From Nitzschia sp. pyKryTriq1 (taxonomy: Eukaryota; Bacillariophyta; Bacillariophyceae; Bacillariales; Bacillariaceae), in assembly GCA_956465555.1 (NCBI GenBank), contig OY101120.1, positions 1,730,001 through 1,794,000 on the forward strand: a stretch of DNA of 64,000 bases, given 5' to 3'. The first letter of the stretch is position 1. Each line of letters starts with the position of its first letter. The notes beneath the pieces were generated by a model, which did no database searches, was not told the DNA's origin, and was given only the letters and a program-made list of their open reading frames with translations. Positions 9,368 through 21,443 of this stretch are shown here, in pieces. The position numbers were made by a program, and so were the translations under genes.

Positions 9368-12347
9368 ATGGAGGTCGGTCTGCCATCACAAATCTCCCCT
9401 TCTGGCAAGTTGCCGGGAGACGTTCCAGCTATGGCTACTTGGTATGACAATGCCCAGCAACTTTTTCTAGCTCTCATGGCGCCCCCTGCCGATGCCGTGC
9501 CTTCAAATGATGGATCCGAACAAGTGGAATATCGAGTTCTGGTGATAAAATCATCCGACGACAGGAGCGCATCTTCATCTTCTTCTTATCCTGAGCCACT
9601 TTCCGTCGTCCAGGAGCAGAGAATACTCAAGTTTCGATTGCCAACAACGTTGGCTGCTAAAAAGCATCGAGTTCAAGAACCTGGCTCCGTCGACAAGAAT
9701 CAAACACATCATTTGGTCCGGGTTCCTCTCGATGTCAGACTGAGCCTGGATCAAAGCCTCCTGGCGATTCAATTCACCCGGACGCTGGTTCGGATTGTTC
9801 CTCTACAACGCCCCGAAGACGAATCATCTTCCTCGAACACTTCTCAGAATCACTGGACGATTGATCTGTCCACTGGATCAATAGAGCCGGTTTCGACAGG
9901 TCCCCATTCTGTTCGGACAGCTGGAAATTCTTCGGAAGGTCGGCCATCTTCGGAGTCCGACGGCAACAATAGTATTGACTACAAAAGGGAATTCGAAATC
10001 CTCGTAAATGGGATTGTTTTCAGCGATCATGGTGGTAACTCGCAAGATCTCATGTTGGTCACAACGAAAGCTGTCGTGTGCTACAAAATTTCCTTGCGAC
10101 GAAATCAAATGGCAGTGGCCCACACATTCCCTCAATCTCCACCAGCTTGCGCAGTCTGGTATGACCCACCAACAAGAAGCGTCGTTATTGGATCCGTTGG
10201 ATCTGCCATGGATTGTTCCAACGTGGGCAAGGATAGCAGTAGGAGAGGTGGTAGCAGCAGTAGCGCCAGCGAGACTAATCCCAAAGGGTCGTCAATCACG
10301 ACAGTGCAACTCCGAACATTTCTCTTGCGCTTTCCAACCGTCAACAAGCCCAAAATGGGACTTCCTCGCCTGGAGCTACCGCCACCTCGACGACTACCTC
10401 TTTACGCAGCCGGGCGGTCGCGAATATTTCGTATCTTTTCTTCCAACAAGTCTACGACGAGACAAACAGAACTGGAGCCAATCATTGCTCCTAACGAATT
10501 ATGGTTGATTAACATGTATGGAGATGCATATATTGTTGAAATGGAGTCATCATCTGTTGGCCTACAGCTCGTTCTCCATCGGGTGGATTCTACACTTGGT
10601 GTGGTATACTTCAAAACATATGTAGGTCCGAGGAGATGCCCGAGCTTGCCTTTGTTTCGTTGATGCCAATATTCTGACCTTGCATTCTCCTGCCGTTTGT
10701 TCCAATTACCGATATAGACAATTGAAGACTTTCATCTCGCCGAGACCAAAATGGAAGATGTTCTCTTGAGTGTACTGGACAATGTTCTCTTTGTGTCTTT
10801 TCGTGACGAGACGCTCTTTTTAGATGTCCTCGACGCTGACAACACCTACTATTTGGAGAAGACCAGTGACGCTATTGCTACATTGTTAGAAAGTCAGAAG
10901 TAAGTTTCGCTTTGGTAGAAGAGAAAATTCCAGTTTATACAATGTGTTTGCTGATCTGTGATTTCACTCTCGCATGGAAAGAGCATCATTTCGGCCTCCT
11001 GGTTTGCTATTGGATGGAAGTGGACGAGGCCAAGTGATTCCTCTGGCGCTCGGGATTGAAAAGTTGGCAAACATTCTTCCATGGACACCATCATTAGTGC
11101 CATTTTTCCTTCGTAGACAGGCCTCGCCCCGATCGTATGAGATTGCCGTTTCGAAATTGGAAGTGCTCGTGACGAGAGACTTACCTCCAGACGGAAGCTC
11201 CCTACAATTCCAGGAAACCAGACGAACAATGGACATGGTAGTTCAAATGTATACAGTTGACAAAGCGATTAACTTCAGTCGAGACTGGAATGATGGGCTC
11301 TCCTTGTTGTATGATTCTGCGTTTCTTCCTTCTGATTCTGTCTTTCGTCAGCATGCTGTCGATGCGATGATTACTTCGAGCTACATCGCACGAATAATGA
11401 AACGTCCACACCCATCGATACATAATATCTTGTATCAAAGTGAGATTTTGAGGAAGATTCTTATTCCGGCTGCAAAGACAGCGTTGAGGGATAATGAACA
11501 GTCTCGGATTCACCAAATTTTGGACTTTGCCGTTTCCATGTTGGGAGCCCTTGATCGCTACCAACGTCCCTCTAGCCCGGCCTTGGAATGTCTAATCTTT
11601 TCCATTTTGTGGTATCTTGGATATGAACCAGAGTTGGTGCGATTTCTAGAATCTAGGTGCCGGTCCAAAGCTACCTGGAAAAAATCAGGGGTTCTCGACA
11701 GTTTTTCGTGGGATGCTGGCAATATTGTGCTAGCAAATTTGATGTTGGCTATTACATTTGAAATACAGTTTGGCATTCTGCAGGCGAAAATAATCAATCG
11801 CTCGCGAAAAGACGGCATAGGAAGGCTTTGCAATAACAAAGTTCGCAGTTTGGTGGAAAATTGGTCTTCTCGGATGCTTTTGTTGCGAGTCAAGAATCCG
11901 AAACTGGCGGCATCTCATTTGCTTGGGGAAGGTCGGATAATGGATACCATGAGCTTTTGCTTGAGATGCGAGCGTGTATCACAGAAGCATGGCAATAATG
12001 ATCGCCGAAAAAAGCACCCGTCAAAATGTATTGAACTTGATCTAGCAAACCTCGACGATAGTCGAATAGATGCGAAGAGCTTCGTGTATGCGGCCATATC
12101 TTGCTGCAGACATGATGTGGATCTAGGTGATCGATCTCGAATCATCTCCTGCTTAAAGGCTTTCTTGTCCCGTCGAGATCCCGATCCAATCGAAAAAAGG
12201 ACCGCGACACTCCTGAACGCCAATTTGTTTACGGACACACCACATCGACCGGTGAGCAGCGACGACAACGACGCCAGAAGAGGGTCGGCGATTCGGCCCT
12301 ACCCGTACTTGTACCGGTATCATCGTCGCCACTCCTTTCCTAGCTAG
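9368..12347 (+). CDS. RMC1: RMC1/Mic1 homologue (regulator of the MON1–CCZ1 complex)
   Basis: Proposed exons 9368–10621, 10718–10899 and 10982–12347 join in phase to 933 residues. Introns are 96 and 82 nt with GTAGGT…ATAG and GTAAGT…AAAG borders. In animals RMC1 supports the MON1–CCZ1 exchange factor for Rab7 in late endosome and autophagosome traffic. The first half is β-propeller-like ('LSLDQSLLAIQFTRTLVRIV'; 'GIVFSDHGGNSQDLMLVTTKAVVCYKI'). Exon 2 gives 'MEDVLLSVLDNVLFVSF', like the family's 'VIDNLVVVHH' strand. The C-terminal half is the helical Mic1 domain, ending 'AASHLLGEGRIMDTMSFCLR' near the family's 'ALRFIRG' region. Ser/Gly-rich insertions make it longer than the roughly 660-residue human protein. 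The frame extends upstream only to a TTG, so ATG 9368 is used. Confidence 0.7.
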
Positions 12348-12541
12348 CTAACTAATTGTAAGACTGTTGATAAACGCTAGAATGGAATCTAGAACGAGGG
12401 TAAAGCGATCCACAGATCCAATCTCATGTATTTCGAATATGTATGAATCTCACCATCTACTAGGAATTGAATTTTTCCATTTTTTGCTACCAGACACCAC
12501 TCGGATTCACTATCCATCATCAAAACCGATCGCCCCATGGT

Positions 12542-13382
12542 TTACTCTTCCTTCTTCGTCGCCTTTGCGGTCTCCATATGCGGCAAAATGTATTTCCTTA
12601 CAACCTGATTATAAATGATTTCAGCTCCGCTGGACTGGGGATGATACAGCCAAACAATGAGGGCGGCCTTGTTGTAATAGTACATGGGAATCCAGTTAGC
12701 AAGGCTGGGAATGACGCTTTCTAGAACAGTGATGAAAGAAAATACGACCCAGTAGGTAAGCCACTGAGTGGCTCCGTCCGAAACTCCGCCCTTGGAACCT
12801 TCCATAGATTGGAACGACATGTACGCCGGGTAAACAAATCCTAGCAAGTCGGTGATCAACTTGAAGCCTCCAATCAACCAGATAAGAAGGAACAGGACGA
12901 CGACGCTTCCGAGGAAAAAGTAAACCTTTGAATGTCCGGTCTTTTCCTCGAGTTTCTTGAATTGCTCTGCGAAACGACCAAAGAAAATAGGATGAGGAAA
13001 CGGCCAAAAACTGATACTCAAATCCCTCGACTACAGTACTCATAGGTCACAACCAGCCACAAGCATTAACACCAGCCAGCATTTCACAGGGTACCAGAGC
13101 CAAGAAGAGGGTCGATCATAGAGGATACAACCCGCAAGATACAGGACTCGAGAGTTCTCACGACGGCAGAATTTCCCTGATCACGATTCATTCACGGACC
13201 ATTCCGCCAGTAGAATCAGTACTGACCGCTACGTAGGAGGATCTCAGAATGTTTGTCCGCCAGATCGAAAAGGGTTCTGTTTTCGAAAGAGACGAAACTT
13301 TTTACCTACCAAATTGAGTGACCGAAGGGTACTTCGCAAGGAACTCATCGACGGCCTTTACAGCTTGCTCTACTTTCTCCAT
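12542..13382 (-). CDS. TB2/DP1/HVA22 family protein (REEP/Yop1-like)
   Basis: Exon 1 is 13382–13310 (ATG 13382); exon 2 is 12966–12542. The 343-nt intron runs from GTAGGT to CGCAG. Joined, they give 165 residues, the usual size. The junction restores the family's 'YPSVTQF|EQFKKLEEKTGHSKVY' stretch just before the first hydrophobic hairpin. Membrane segments are at about 42–65 and 68–85 and a third region is near 95–120, with 'GFVYPAYMSFQSMEG' being the family hallmark. These proteins insert as hairpins and shape tubular ER. The C-terminus is lysine-rich (KATKKEE). The gene follows arginyl-tRNA synthetase on the same strand and converges on RMC1. Confidence 0.88.
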
Positions 13383-14223
13383 GGTGATGGTTGTTTATTA
13401 TAGCTCTTTCAATTACGTGAAAATGATGTTGTGATGTGATATGATGTGATGTGTGTGTTGTGCCACAACAATGCCGCAAAAAGCGATCGCAGCGTTGTTC
13501 TGGCAAACGCGACGCGGATGGCGAGTTCTCGAGAATTTCAAAATCAGGCCTTCGTAGAATCCTACGTGAAAATGTAGTGGCTCGTCAGTCGCTCGAGCGC
13601 GCCCGACCGCCCCAAATTCGTGGGGGGTCTGTCTGGACATCCCCCACCAACGAATTCTCTACGGGTACCATACTGGTACAGTACCGTCCAGTACACAGTA
13701 CCGATAGACTGCACTGGTCTGCTGGTACGGACGTACCGGTACCGTACCGGTACCAGGTACGGTACCAGATACGTACCTGGTACCGGTACGTGTCTACCGC
13801 TGCGGGTGTACCGGTACTACCAGAAAGTACCTTACGTACCACCGTACTATGATACAAGATACCGGTACGAGGAGGAGGAGGGAGTCGTCGTCTACTACGA
13901 ACTATAGTTACTAAAACTTTAATACCATTACCGGAAGTAGTAGAGTACGGGTACTGATCTGAGGATGGAAGTAGTCTACTACTCTCTACTAGCTCTACTA
14001 GCGGGGAAAGAGCATCTCATCTTCCGTCCGATGCCCGTGTGTACGAAACCAACGAAAAGTTGCATACATACTCTAGAGAGATGATGGTAGTAGAAAAGAA
14101 CAAGGAGGCCTATATCCTCCAGCAATAGTCCTGAAGGAGGAGGGACGTCTCGGGGATTGATTCCGAGATTTACGGGTATCATCTACAGCAGTACAAGCAC
14201 ATACTCTAGAGCTAATGATGTAT
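13383..14223. other. spacer upstream of HVA22 gene and downstream of ArgRS
   Basis: No gene. It contains a dense GTAC-palindrome island (listed separately) about 280–480 nt upstream of the HVA22 start codon, and CTCTACTAG-rich sequence around 13975–14000. Confidence 0.6.
13660..13866. repeat. GTAC-palindrome island
   Basis: A self-complementary, imperfect array built from GTACCGGTAC, GGTACC and ACCGGT units. Both strands therefore give spurious frames of about 90–130 codons full of Tyr, Val and Arg. It lies on the 5' side of the HVA22 gene. Confidence 0.8.
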
Positions 14224-16627
14224 TTACAGGCGTTCGACAACTTCGATACCCAACAAGCTCATCAGCAAACGGATTGTGCCAGCCGTTGCAGTGCAAAGCG
14301 ATAAGCGGCTAGCCTTGATCTCGGGAGTTTCAGCCTTGTTCACGGAACAATTCTCGTAGAATTTGTTAAATTTTTGACTCGTCTCGAAAAGATAGTCGCA
14401 CAGTTTGTTTGGGTACAAGTCTCGCTCAACCTCCTTCAGAATGTCTGGGAGCTGCACTAGGTTGCGAATTAAGCCAAGTTCTGCATCATCTGTAATGATT
14501 ATCTCAGCAGCCTCTGGCCACTCGATGTCAGCGGTATCTTCTTGCCCACTCGCCTTTCTAATGATCCCGCAGAGTCGGGCGTACGAATACAGCATGTACG
14601 GAGCTGTATTACCGTTCAAGCTCAGCATTCTTTCATAGCTGAAACGGTAATTTGACTCACGATTCATGGACAGATCCGCATACTTGACTGCCCCAATTCC
14701 CACGATGGTGGCAACCTTTTCGATTTGAGCATCTGGAACTGCTTGATTCCCTTCCCGAGAGCGGAGATCCTCACCCGCGATACGTATTGACTCGTTTAAT
14801 AAATCCTTCAGTTTCACAGTTTCACCAGATCTTGTTGCAAATTTCTTTCCGTCTTCTCCTTGTACCAAACCAAATGGAACGTGTTCCAGCGATACATTCT
14901 CCGGTACGAACTTTGCAATTTTAGCAGCCTTGAATACCATCTCGAAATGTTGGGATTGCCCAGCATCGGTCACATACAATACGCGTTGAGCCTCTTCACC
15001 CCCATCCCCGGACGCCATTTGCACACGATGCCGAATGGCCGCAAGATCTGTCGTTGCATAGTTGAACCCACCGTCTGATTTCCGAATCAACATGGGCAAA
15101 GGTGTCCCGTCTCGATTTTCATACTAGGTACCATGTGTCAAGATTATTAGTGAGCACCGAGGTAGTTGAACGTTGTGTCAGGCAGATACAAAATACGGTA
15201 GACTTACTCCTTCAAGAAAGATGGCCGTTGCACCCTCACTTTCTACTGCCAGGCCTTGCCCCTCAAGCTCTTCGACAACTTCATTCAAAAAGGGATTGTA
15301 GAAAGATTCACCTCGTTCAATTAGACCCTTGATATTTAGCATATCATATATCTGACGATTCGTCAAGAAGTGGTTAGGATGACTCTTGCTACAGTGCTAC
15401 ATCAACCGACAAGGCGAAGAGAAGGCCTACCTTTTGATACTCCATTCTGGATGCAGCGCACAGAGCTTCCCATGCAGCAAGCTCTTCCTTATTCCCAGCT
15501 TGAAGCTTGACAACACCTTCACGGGCTCGAGTTTTGAAGTCGTCCTCTGCATCAAAACGTTTCTTCGCTGCTTTGTAGAGCTCCACAAGGTCCCCTAGTT
15601 CCACATCTTGTGACGTTTCCAGATTCAGGGCCTCGGGGTATTCATCGCGGAGGTGTTCCACTAGCATACCGAATTGAGTCCCCCAATCACCTATGTGGTT
15701 GAGTCGAACCACATCATGACCAGCAAACTCCAACAAGTTACAAAGTGTGTCACCAATAATCGTAGACCTCAAGTGACCGACGTGCATTTCTTTGGCGATG
15801 TTGGGCGAGGAATAGTCGACCACGATCTTTTGTTTCTGGGTCGTTTCTGGTAGACCTAGCCGACCTGTAGCATCACTGGCCATACTTCCAATAACAGAGG
15901 TCAGATATTCCTTTTTGAATCGAAGGTTGATGAATCCCGGTCCAGCAATCTCTGGCTCTTCCATGTACTCGCCAATCACCGGCAGCATTTTTTCAACAAT
16001 CTGACGAGCGCACTCTTGCGGGTTCATTCCCAATGACTTGGAAAGGCCCATAGCAGCATTCACCTGGTAGTCTCCAAATTCGGCTTTGGTTGCCAAGGTG
16101 ACCATTGCGTCGGCAAGTGTGAAGGGTTTGGCCTGGGCTGCCGCTTGATCGGCAATCGCCTGCTTCTCATCTTCGCTCATCACGGGCTCGTCATCATCGG
16201 CGGCAGCCTCATCGGCACCTTTCTTCTTTTTCTTCTTCTTTCCTTTGTTGAGTTTCGCAAGAGCAGCACCTCGGGCTACTTCGGCCGGATCAAAAAGCTC
16301 ATTCATCGCATCTAGCACGGCAATTTGGATCGATTCCATGTTCTGGATGGAACTCGACGGAGCGGGTGCTGTCGCAGATAAGAAACGACGACATGATGTT
16401 TCAGGATTACGACGATGGCTCCTTGCATTATTGCTATTGTTGCTGTTGCTGAGAAAATGTCGATAGCCGTAGTTTTCGGAGAATTGCACCGGCGTAGAAA
16501 ACGCCGAACGAGAAGCAAGTTGACTAAAAGCACGACGGGTCACTCCAAAAGCGAAGGTACGACCGATCAAGGCCATGATTGCGACAATACAGATGGAACT
16601 GAAACTTGACGACGGCAGCAGCTTCAT
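14224..16627 (-). CDS. arginyl-tRNA synthetase, probably dual-targeted
   Basis: Exons 16627–15431, 15351–15208 and 15123–14224 (introns 79 and 84 nt) join in phase to 746 residues. Class I enzyme: ATP + arginine + tRNA-Arg to Arg-tRNA. Visible are the HIGH-type motif 'HVGHLRST' (282–289), the SGETVKL loop that stands in for KMSK ('[12 protein letters not shown]'), '[16 protein letters not shown]', and a C-terminal anticodon-binding helical domain. Residues 1–30 form a signal peptide ending 'GRTFAFGV', close to the diatom plastid ASAFAP junction, followed by a Ser/Arg-rich transit-like stretch. A second in-frame ATG at 16339 (Met97) precedes a compact N-terminus with a lysine run and could start a cytosolic form. 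One gene may thus serve two compartments. Confidence 0.88.
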
Positions 16628-16837
16628 GCTCCTAGTATGTGGCGCCAAGAACGGGACCACTTTCCAATTGCAAAATAAATAGCGAGCCAATTCAATGAAA
16701 TCTGGTTGAAATCCTTGGATAGAGCGATTGGCAGCGTTTATGATTTCAACAACATCATCTGTTATCTACTACGTACTCGTATCCATCATCTCGCACCTCG
16801 CACTGCTTGGATCGAAAGAACGAAACTGTTCGTACCA

Positions 16838-17020
16838 CAGGTACCAGGTACCTGTATGTACTGTACCTGGTACCGGTACTCGTAGACTGGACGGTTGTCT
16901 CGATGGGGCGGGGACACAGGTCTACTGGTACGGTACTGGTACTATTGTACGAGTACTGTACGTACCTCGTACGTTTGAAAGCTTCGTGCGTCATACCTAC
17001 CGGTACCGGTACAGTACAAG
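16838..17020. repeat. GTAC-palindrome island
   Basis: Imperfect units such as GTACCAGGTACC and TACCGGTACCGGTAC, self-complementary over much of the length, about 210 nt upstream of the arginyl-tRNA synthetase start. Confidence 0.75.
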
Positions 17021-17533
17021 CCACAAAGCCAAGATGTGATCGAGTAAGTCAACTCGCGCCAGTCAAGTCACGGATTCCTACTGTTACCTCTTTCAATTGT
17101 TGAGAGACCATGTTGTACTAAACAACGCGGATGAAGCATGGGCAGACCACACGAGACATCATCATATTCCAACAAGTACCAGTCAAAAATCACTTTCGGG
17201 ACTGCGCATTATATCAATAAGTTGAACTCGTTCGACCGCAGCTGACCCGTTCTCGGTAAAAACCCGAAACACGTCAGGAAAAGCTCCAATGAGTCGTCGG
17301 TTTGGGGAGACAGGACACGGTCAGAGGTTGAACGAGTTCGCCATTTTTAGCGAATTCCCGAAGGTCCCAGGGTTGATTCTGATGGTTTTCAGGGCCCCGA
17401 AACAAATGTGTCGCACCACGTAAGTCCCGAAAGCGGTGATAAGTCCCGAAAGCGATTGTTGACTGGTACGAACCAGCAGGAACCACCAGTAGACTGCCTT
17501 ACCTTGTGGTACCTGGCACCGCAGTAGTACCGG

Positions 17534-17583
17534 TAGCGTGTCCGAGAAAACCAAATATCCGTCTCGAATATCCGGACACGCTA
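17534..17583. repeat. 11-bp perfect inverted repeat
   Basis: TAGCGTGTCCG (17534–17544) pairs with CGGACACGCTA (17573–17583) around a 28-nt loop. The loop start and end can add CGAGA/TCTCG pairing, and AATATCCG occurs twice inside. Flanking AGTAC/GTACT could extend the stem after a 3-nt bulge. Function unknown. Confidence 0.6.
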
Positions 17584-17814
17584 GTACTCATACGATACAA
17601 AAGTCATGGGTGAAGCGAGCCAGCCGGCAGATGTCCAGTAATCAGCCAATCAATCTACCGGTACATTCAGTATTATTATCTGTCGGCAAAACGGAAAATT
17701 TCATGGAACGAATAAGCCTTTGTGTGTGTCTCAACGATGTCGTACCGGATTTTTATACTCGTACCACAACCACGCACCGACCACGCACACACGTACATAC
17801 AGTAGGGGACTACA

Positions 17815-18040
17815 GCCAGTACGATACAGTTGGTACAGTACGTACGGTTCTGGTCCCGTACCGGTGCCGGTACGTCTACCCGGTACAGTAGCAGAGAAGT
17901 ACTGGTACTCGTACCTGGTACTGTACAAGTACCAGGTACCTTATGTAATTGTGTACTCGTATGTTCCGGTCGGTTGCCGGCGCGATGTCTACAGTATTCG
18001 TATTCGTAGTACCAGGTACTTGTACGAGTACCTGGTACCG
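17815..18040. repeat. GTAC-palindrome island
   Basis: Dense GTACC/GGTAC units in the divergent spacer, about 800–1030 nt upstream of the FHA–RING gene start. Same composition as the other islands. Confidence 0.75.
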
Positions 18041-18843
18041 GTAGTCGTAGTCGACAGTAAAAAAACAGGAAACATCGTTGGACAAAACTGACCAATCGCT
18101 ATGCGAGCGAACCGCTAGCGCCGGCCACTTCGCTTCGCCGCTCCTGCAGTACCGGTACCTGGGTAGTTGGACTGCTTTCATGGTCGCTGGCCGGTCGGTC
18201 AGGCCCTTCACACCGCGGCAGACCGCCGCCTGCGCCCGCCGCCGTCTGGGATGATGCTTGGAGATTGGAGACGTCGAGGAGCGTTGTCGTGGTTGCATCG
18301 CGTTGTTGGGTAGTCTACCAGCAACGCATTTTCGCTCGTTTGAACCAACCCCAGCGGTTGTTCTATTTCAGGTCTTCGGGCTCGAAATACATCACAAACA
18401 AAACAAAACTGTCAGTTTAACTCAGGATAATTGCTTCGCACTTGGAATACCATTGTCGAAGCAGCTCTGAAAAAATCCCACATCGATTCATTTTTTTCAT
18501 CGGTTGAGAGGGATAATTGGCGACGGTTTCGGGTGTCCGGTTTTCTACGTGAGTTGTCGTAGCTTTTGTACTGAAATTCTTCCCTCGTTGTTCTCCCTGC
18601 GTATGCCGGCTCATCGTGAAATTTTGCCTCGTCACACCATGTGCTTCAAATTTGTTTGAATTTGGATGATGCAGTCGATCCATACATTGTATACAACATA
18701 CCAGAGTCCATTCGGTCATCTAATAGTCTCATTTCCTTGGCCTTGGAACAGCAGTCTCAATCACTTCGAAAAAGCAGAGCAGGTCGTACTGTAGTCAACG
18801 CGAAGCGAAGAAGCAATCGAATTCCAATTCAGTTTAGGAAACC

Positions 18844-20883
18844 ATGAGCGGAAGCAACGCGGGTACGAATACACCCACCAACGAGGGATTCAGCTTGGCC
18901 CGACCATTTGGAAGCGATCGTAGTCGAACTCCCACCGGAGGGCACGGGGATGCTTCTAGTCCTTCGGTAGTCCGAATGGAAGACGTTTCACCGATCAGCT
19001 CCCGTGGACGCACTCAGTCGCGGGACGGAACTAACGAGCCCTCGACGCCTGTGCGATGCATTAACCCGGCTTCCGATATCAATTCTCGTCTCGACACTCA
19101 AGTGGAAGTCCGCGTTTACCCATGTAACAACAGTCAAGGCGGAAGCAAGAAGAAGTTTACCACTTTTACGATTAAACCGGAGGTGAGTCATTGACTAATT
19201 GTCTTACGAGTACTCGTATAGATGGAATTGCTCCACTTTGAGCCACGCTACCAGTGAACACTCGTGATGGATGTCGAGGCTCACCCATTTTGGTATCATT
19301 CTATTTCTTCAGGGAGTCATCATTCAAGGTTCCAACCGTAGTCGAAACACCAATACCATCGACCTTGGAGCAGAGTACGCTTCTCACATTGGGCGAAAAC
19401 TTCAACGATATGAGCTCTCCGATACCCGAGCTTGTCAATTGTTGGTGACAACCCACGCGAAGAACTTTTGGGTAGTGCCCGCTCCGGAAGCGTTCTCTCG
19501 CCATTCGGGAACTTGTCGTCTTCTTGGTGATCGCAAACACCCACCAGCCCCCCACACCTTGCAGGTTGGAGACTTTTTGCGTGTCGGTTCTGTCGGTGTC
19601 GTCGTCATTGAGACCCACGATGGCGTGGAGAACCGTGTGTTGAGCGAAGAGAAGATCCAAAAGATCATGAAGGACACTACCAACTCGAACGGAGGATTCT
19701 TGGACCTGCAGGAGACTGATGGTGGTACGTGTCTTTTTATATTTTCTAGTGATGATGTGTACCCCATGCTTGATCGAAATTCTAACATTCTTCTTCCACA
19801 GAAAACTCGGAGGACTCACTAGAAGGTGAAACCAGAGCGGAAACGGCCAAGCGCAGCGAAGCCCTGGCTGGGGATAACCCGGTCTGTTACATGTGCTTTG
19901 ACGAAGAAGACACCGAGTTAAACCCGCTCATCACACCGTGCAAGTGCAGCGGAGACACAAAGTATGTCCACGTAGATTGTCTTCGCAAGTGGCATACGGC
20001 TGAGGCTGATAACCAAATTTGCTTCTTGTCTTCAGTGGATGCTACCTGCTCCGTTTGTAAGAGTACATTCAAGTCGGATTTCAAGCTCAGGGACGGACGT
20101 CATGTCAAGCTTTTCAAGTCGTCCCTTGAACCGCCGTATGTTTCTCTCTTGGTGGCTACAAAACATGAGATGGCACAGCGCCTTTTCAATACCCGATTTC
20201 AATTGTCTTTCAGTACTCTGTTGAAACCCGATGGTCGCAACGGCACGAGGCCCTTGTTATTGGGCCGATCCTCCGGCTCCGACATGGTTCTGGACTACCG
20301 TACGGTGTCAGCTCGCCACGCTGCCATCCGATTTAAGAATGGAGAATTCATTTTTACCGATGCGGGGTCATCTAACGGATCGTACCTTTACCTGAGACGA
20401 CCTTTGGAGCTGTCCCCGTCGCAGTCGGTGCAGTTCCGTCTAGGTCGCTCAATGATTTCAATGAAAGTTGTTAACAAATGGAATCGTCGATTGCTTCGGG
20501 CCGTCCGAAGAACAGGGCAAGGCAGCAGTGTAACGGACGATGGTGAAGGAGACGCTGATGACCGTTCCATTGGAAGCAACGATGATGATGTGCGAGTCAC
20601 GGATGGAAGCACTGGTGTCGTCACAAAGAGCATCTCGCGGCGTACCCGGGAAAGCGTCATGGAAACGCTTCCACCTCCCGGACAGCTCTCGCAGCAGTCG
20701 GTGAAGCACCTCGACTTGTTGTATGCTCTTGCATACCCCAAACGCGACCTAAAGGACGGTAGTCAAAGCCGATCAAGCAGCAAGCCTCGCATGAAGATTG
20801 TGGAAGAAGCCGCGGAAGGCGAAGTGAAAGTAGACGATGACGTAGCTGAAGTCGAGCCCGAAGCAGTGTTGACCGATGCCTAG
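18844..20883 (+). CDS. FHA and RING-CH (MARCH-type) domain protein, putative E3 ubiquitin ligase
   Basis: Exons 18844–19182, 19313–19724 and 19802–20883 (introns GTGAGT…TTCAG and GTACGT…CACAG) join in phase to 610 residues. Residues about 130–235 form a degenerate FHA-like fold ('HIGRKLQRYELSD…LQVGDFLRVGSVGVVVIE'). Residues 279–336 are a C4HC3 RING-CH finger: CYMC, CKC, HVDC and CSVC. Residues about 390–465 are a canonical FHA domain, 'LLLGRSSGSDMVLDYRTVSARHAAI…DAGSSNGSYLYL', with the GR, S..H and SNG phosphothreonine-binding residues. The tail is acidic. No membrane helices are seen, unlike most MARCH ligases. A phospho-dependent E2-recruiting ligase is the simplest reading; targets are unknown. 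Confidence 0.85.
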
Positions 20884-21443
20884 TAGAGTAAAAACTGTGC
20901 AGCCGAGTCTTCAGTCGTCCAAAAGGCAAGGATGACAATCATACCAATAATGTTGTCAATTTTAGGAAGAAAATAGCCATGCCTTGCATTTTCTATGAGC
21001 CAACCACCTAGCTAACGGTATGTACGAGCAGTAATGGCCGTTTTCGTCCTCTCCTCGCTCCTGGTCGAAGTTGACAGTTGACTACATCGACTATAACGTT
21101 TTGACGTTGCGTGTTGCGTGCGTTATTTCAACTATCGGCGCTCCACATTCTCAAAACTCCAAATTAAATGTGAACTTCGAACCAAGAATCGAGCACCGCA
21201 TCTCTCATCATCTCTTCTCTCATCTACAATACGAATATGAATATCGAGCCACGGTAGAGTTTGTCAGTCTAGATTACGTGAATGAGAAGTAAATGCGATC
21301 TCTTTTGAACCGTTGGATCAAGAAGAAGCACAGCGAAACGTAGACCGAGATGCTCGAAATCGCCGTCGCGATTTTCAAGATCCAGAAATACCACTACCGA
21401 ACATCCTAACCCCGCCTCCGGGGAATCTTTTGAGAGGGAGAAC
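20884..21443. other. spacer between FHA–RING and LRR genes
   Basis: About 560 nt with no recognisable gene and no palindrome island. It may include a 5' exon of the LRR gene, but I could not place one. Confidence 0.5.

Larger units (their letters stand above)
16628..18843. other. 2.2-kb gene-free divergent region (ArgRS / FHA–RING)
   Basis: The longest non-coding stretch in the window. It holds two GTAC-palindrome islands (about 16840–17020 and 17815–18040), a smaller cluster near 18150, and an 11-bp inverted repeat at 17534–17583. Open frames up to 140 codons exist on both strands but are translations of the palindromes. Both flanking genes point away, so their promoters must lie here. Confidence 0.6.

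Noticed and set aside
13585-13907. Overlapping frames of 90–133 codons on both strands, rich in Tyr/Val/Arg
   Set aside because: They are translations of self-complementary GTAC palindromes; the same composition appears on either strand. The same applies to frames at 16728–17103, 17676–18298 and 44611–44920.
13660-18040. Regular palindromic arrays considered as a CRISPR array
   Set aside because: There are no constant-length spacers or identical repeats, no cas genes, and the host is eukaryotic.
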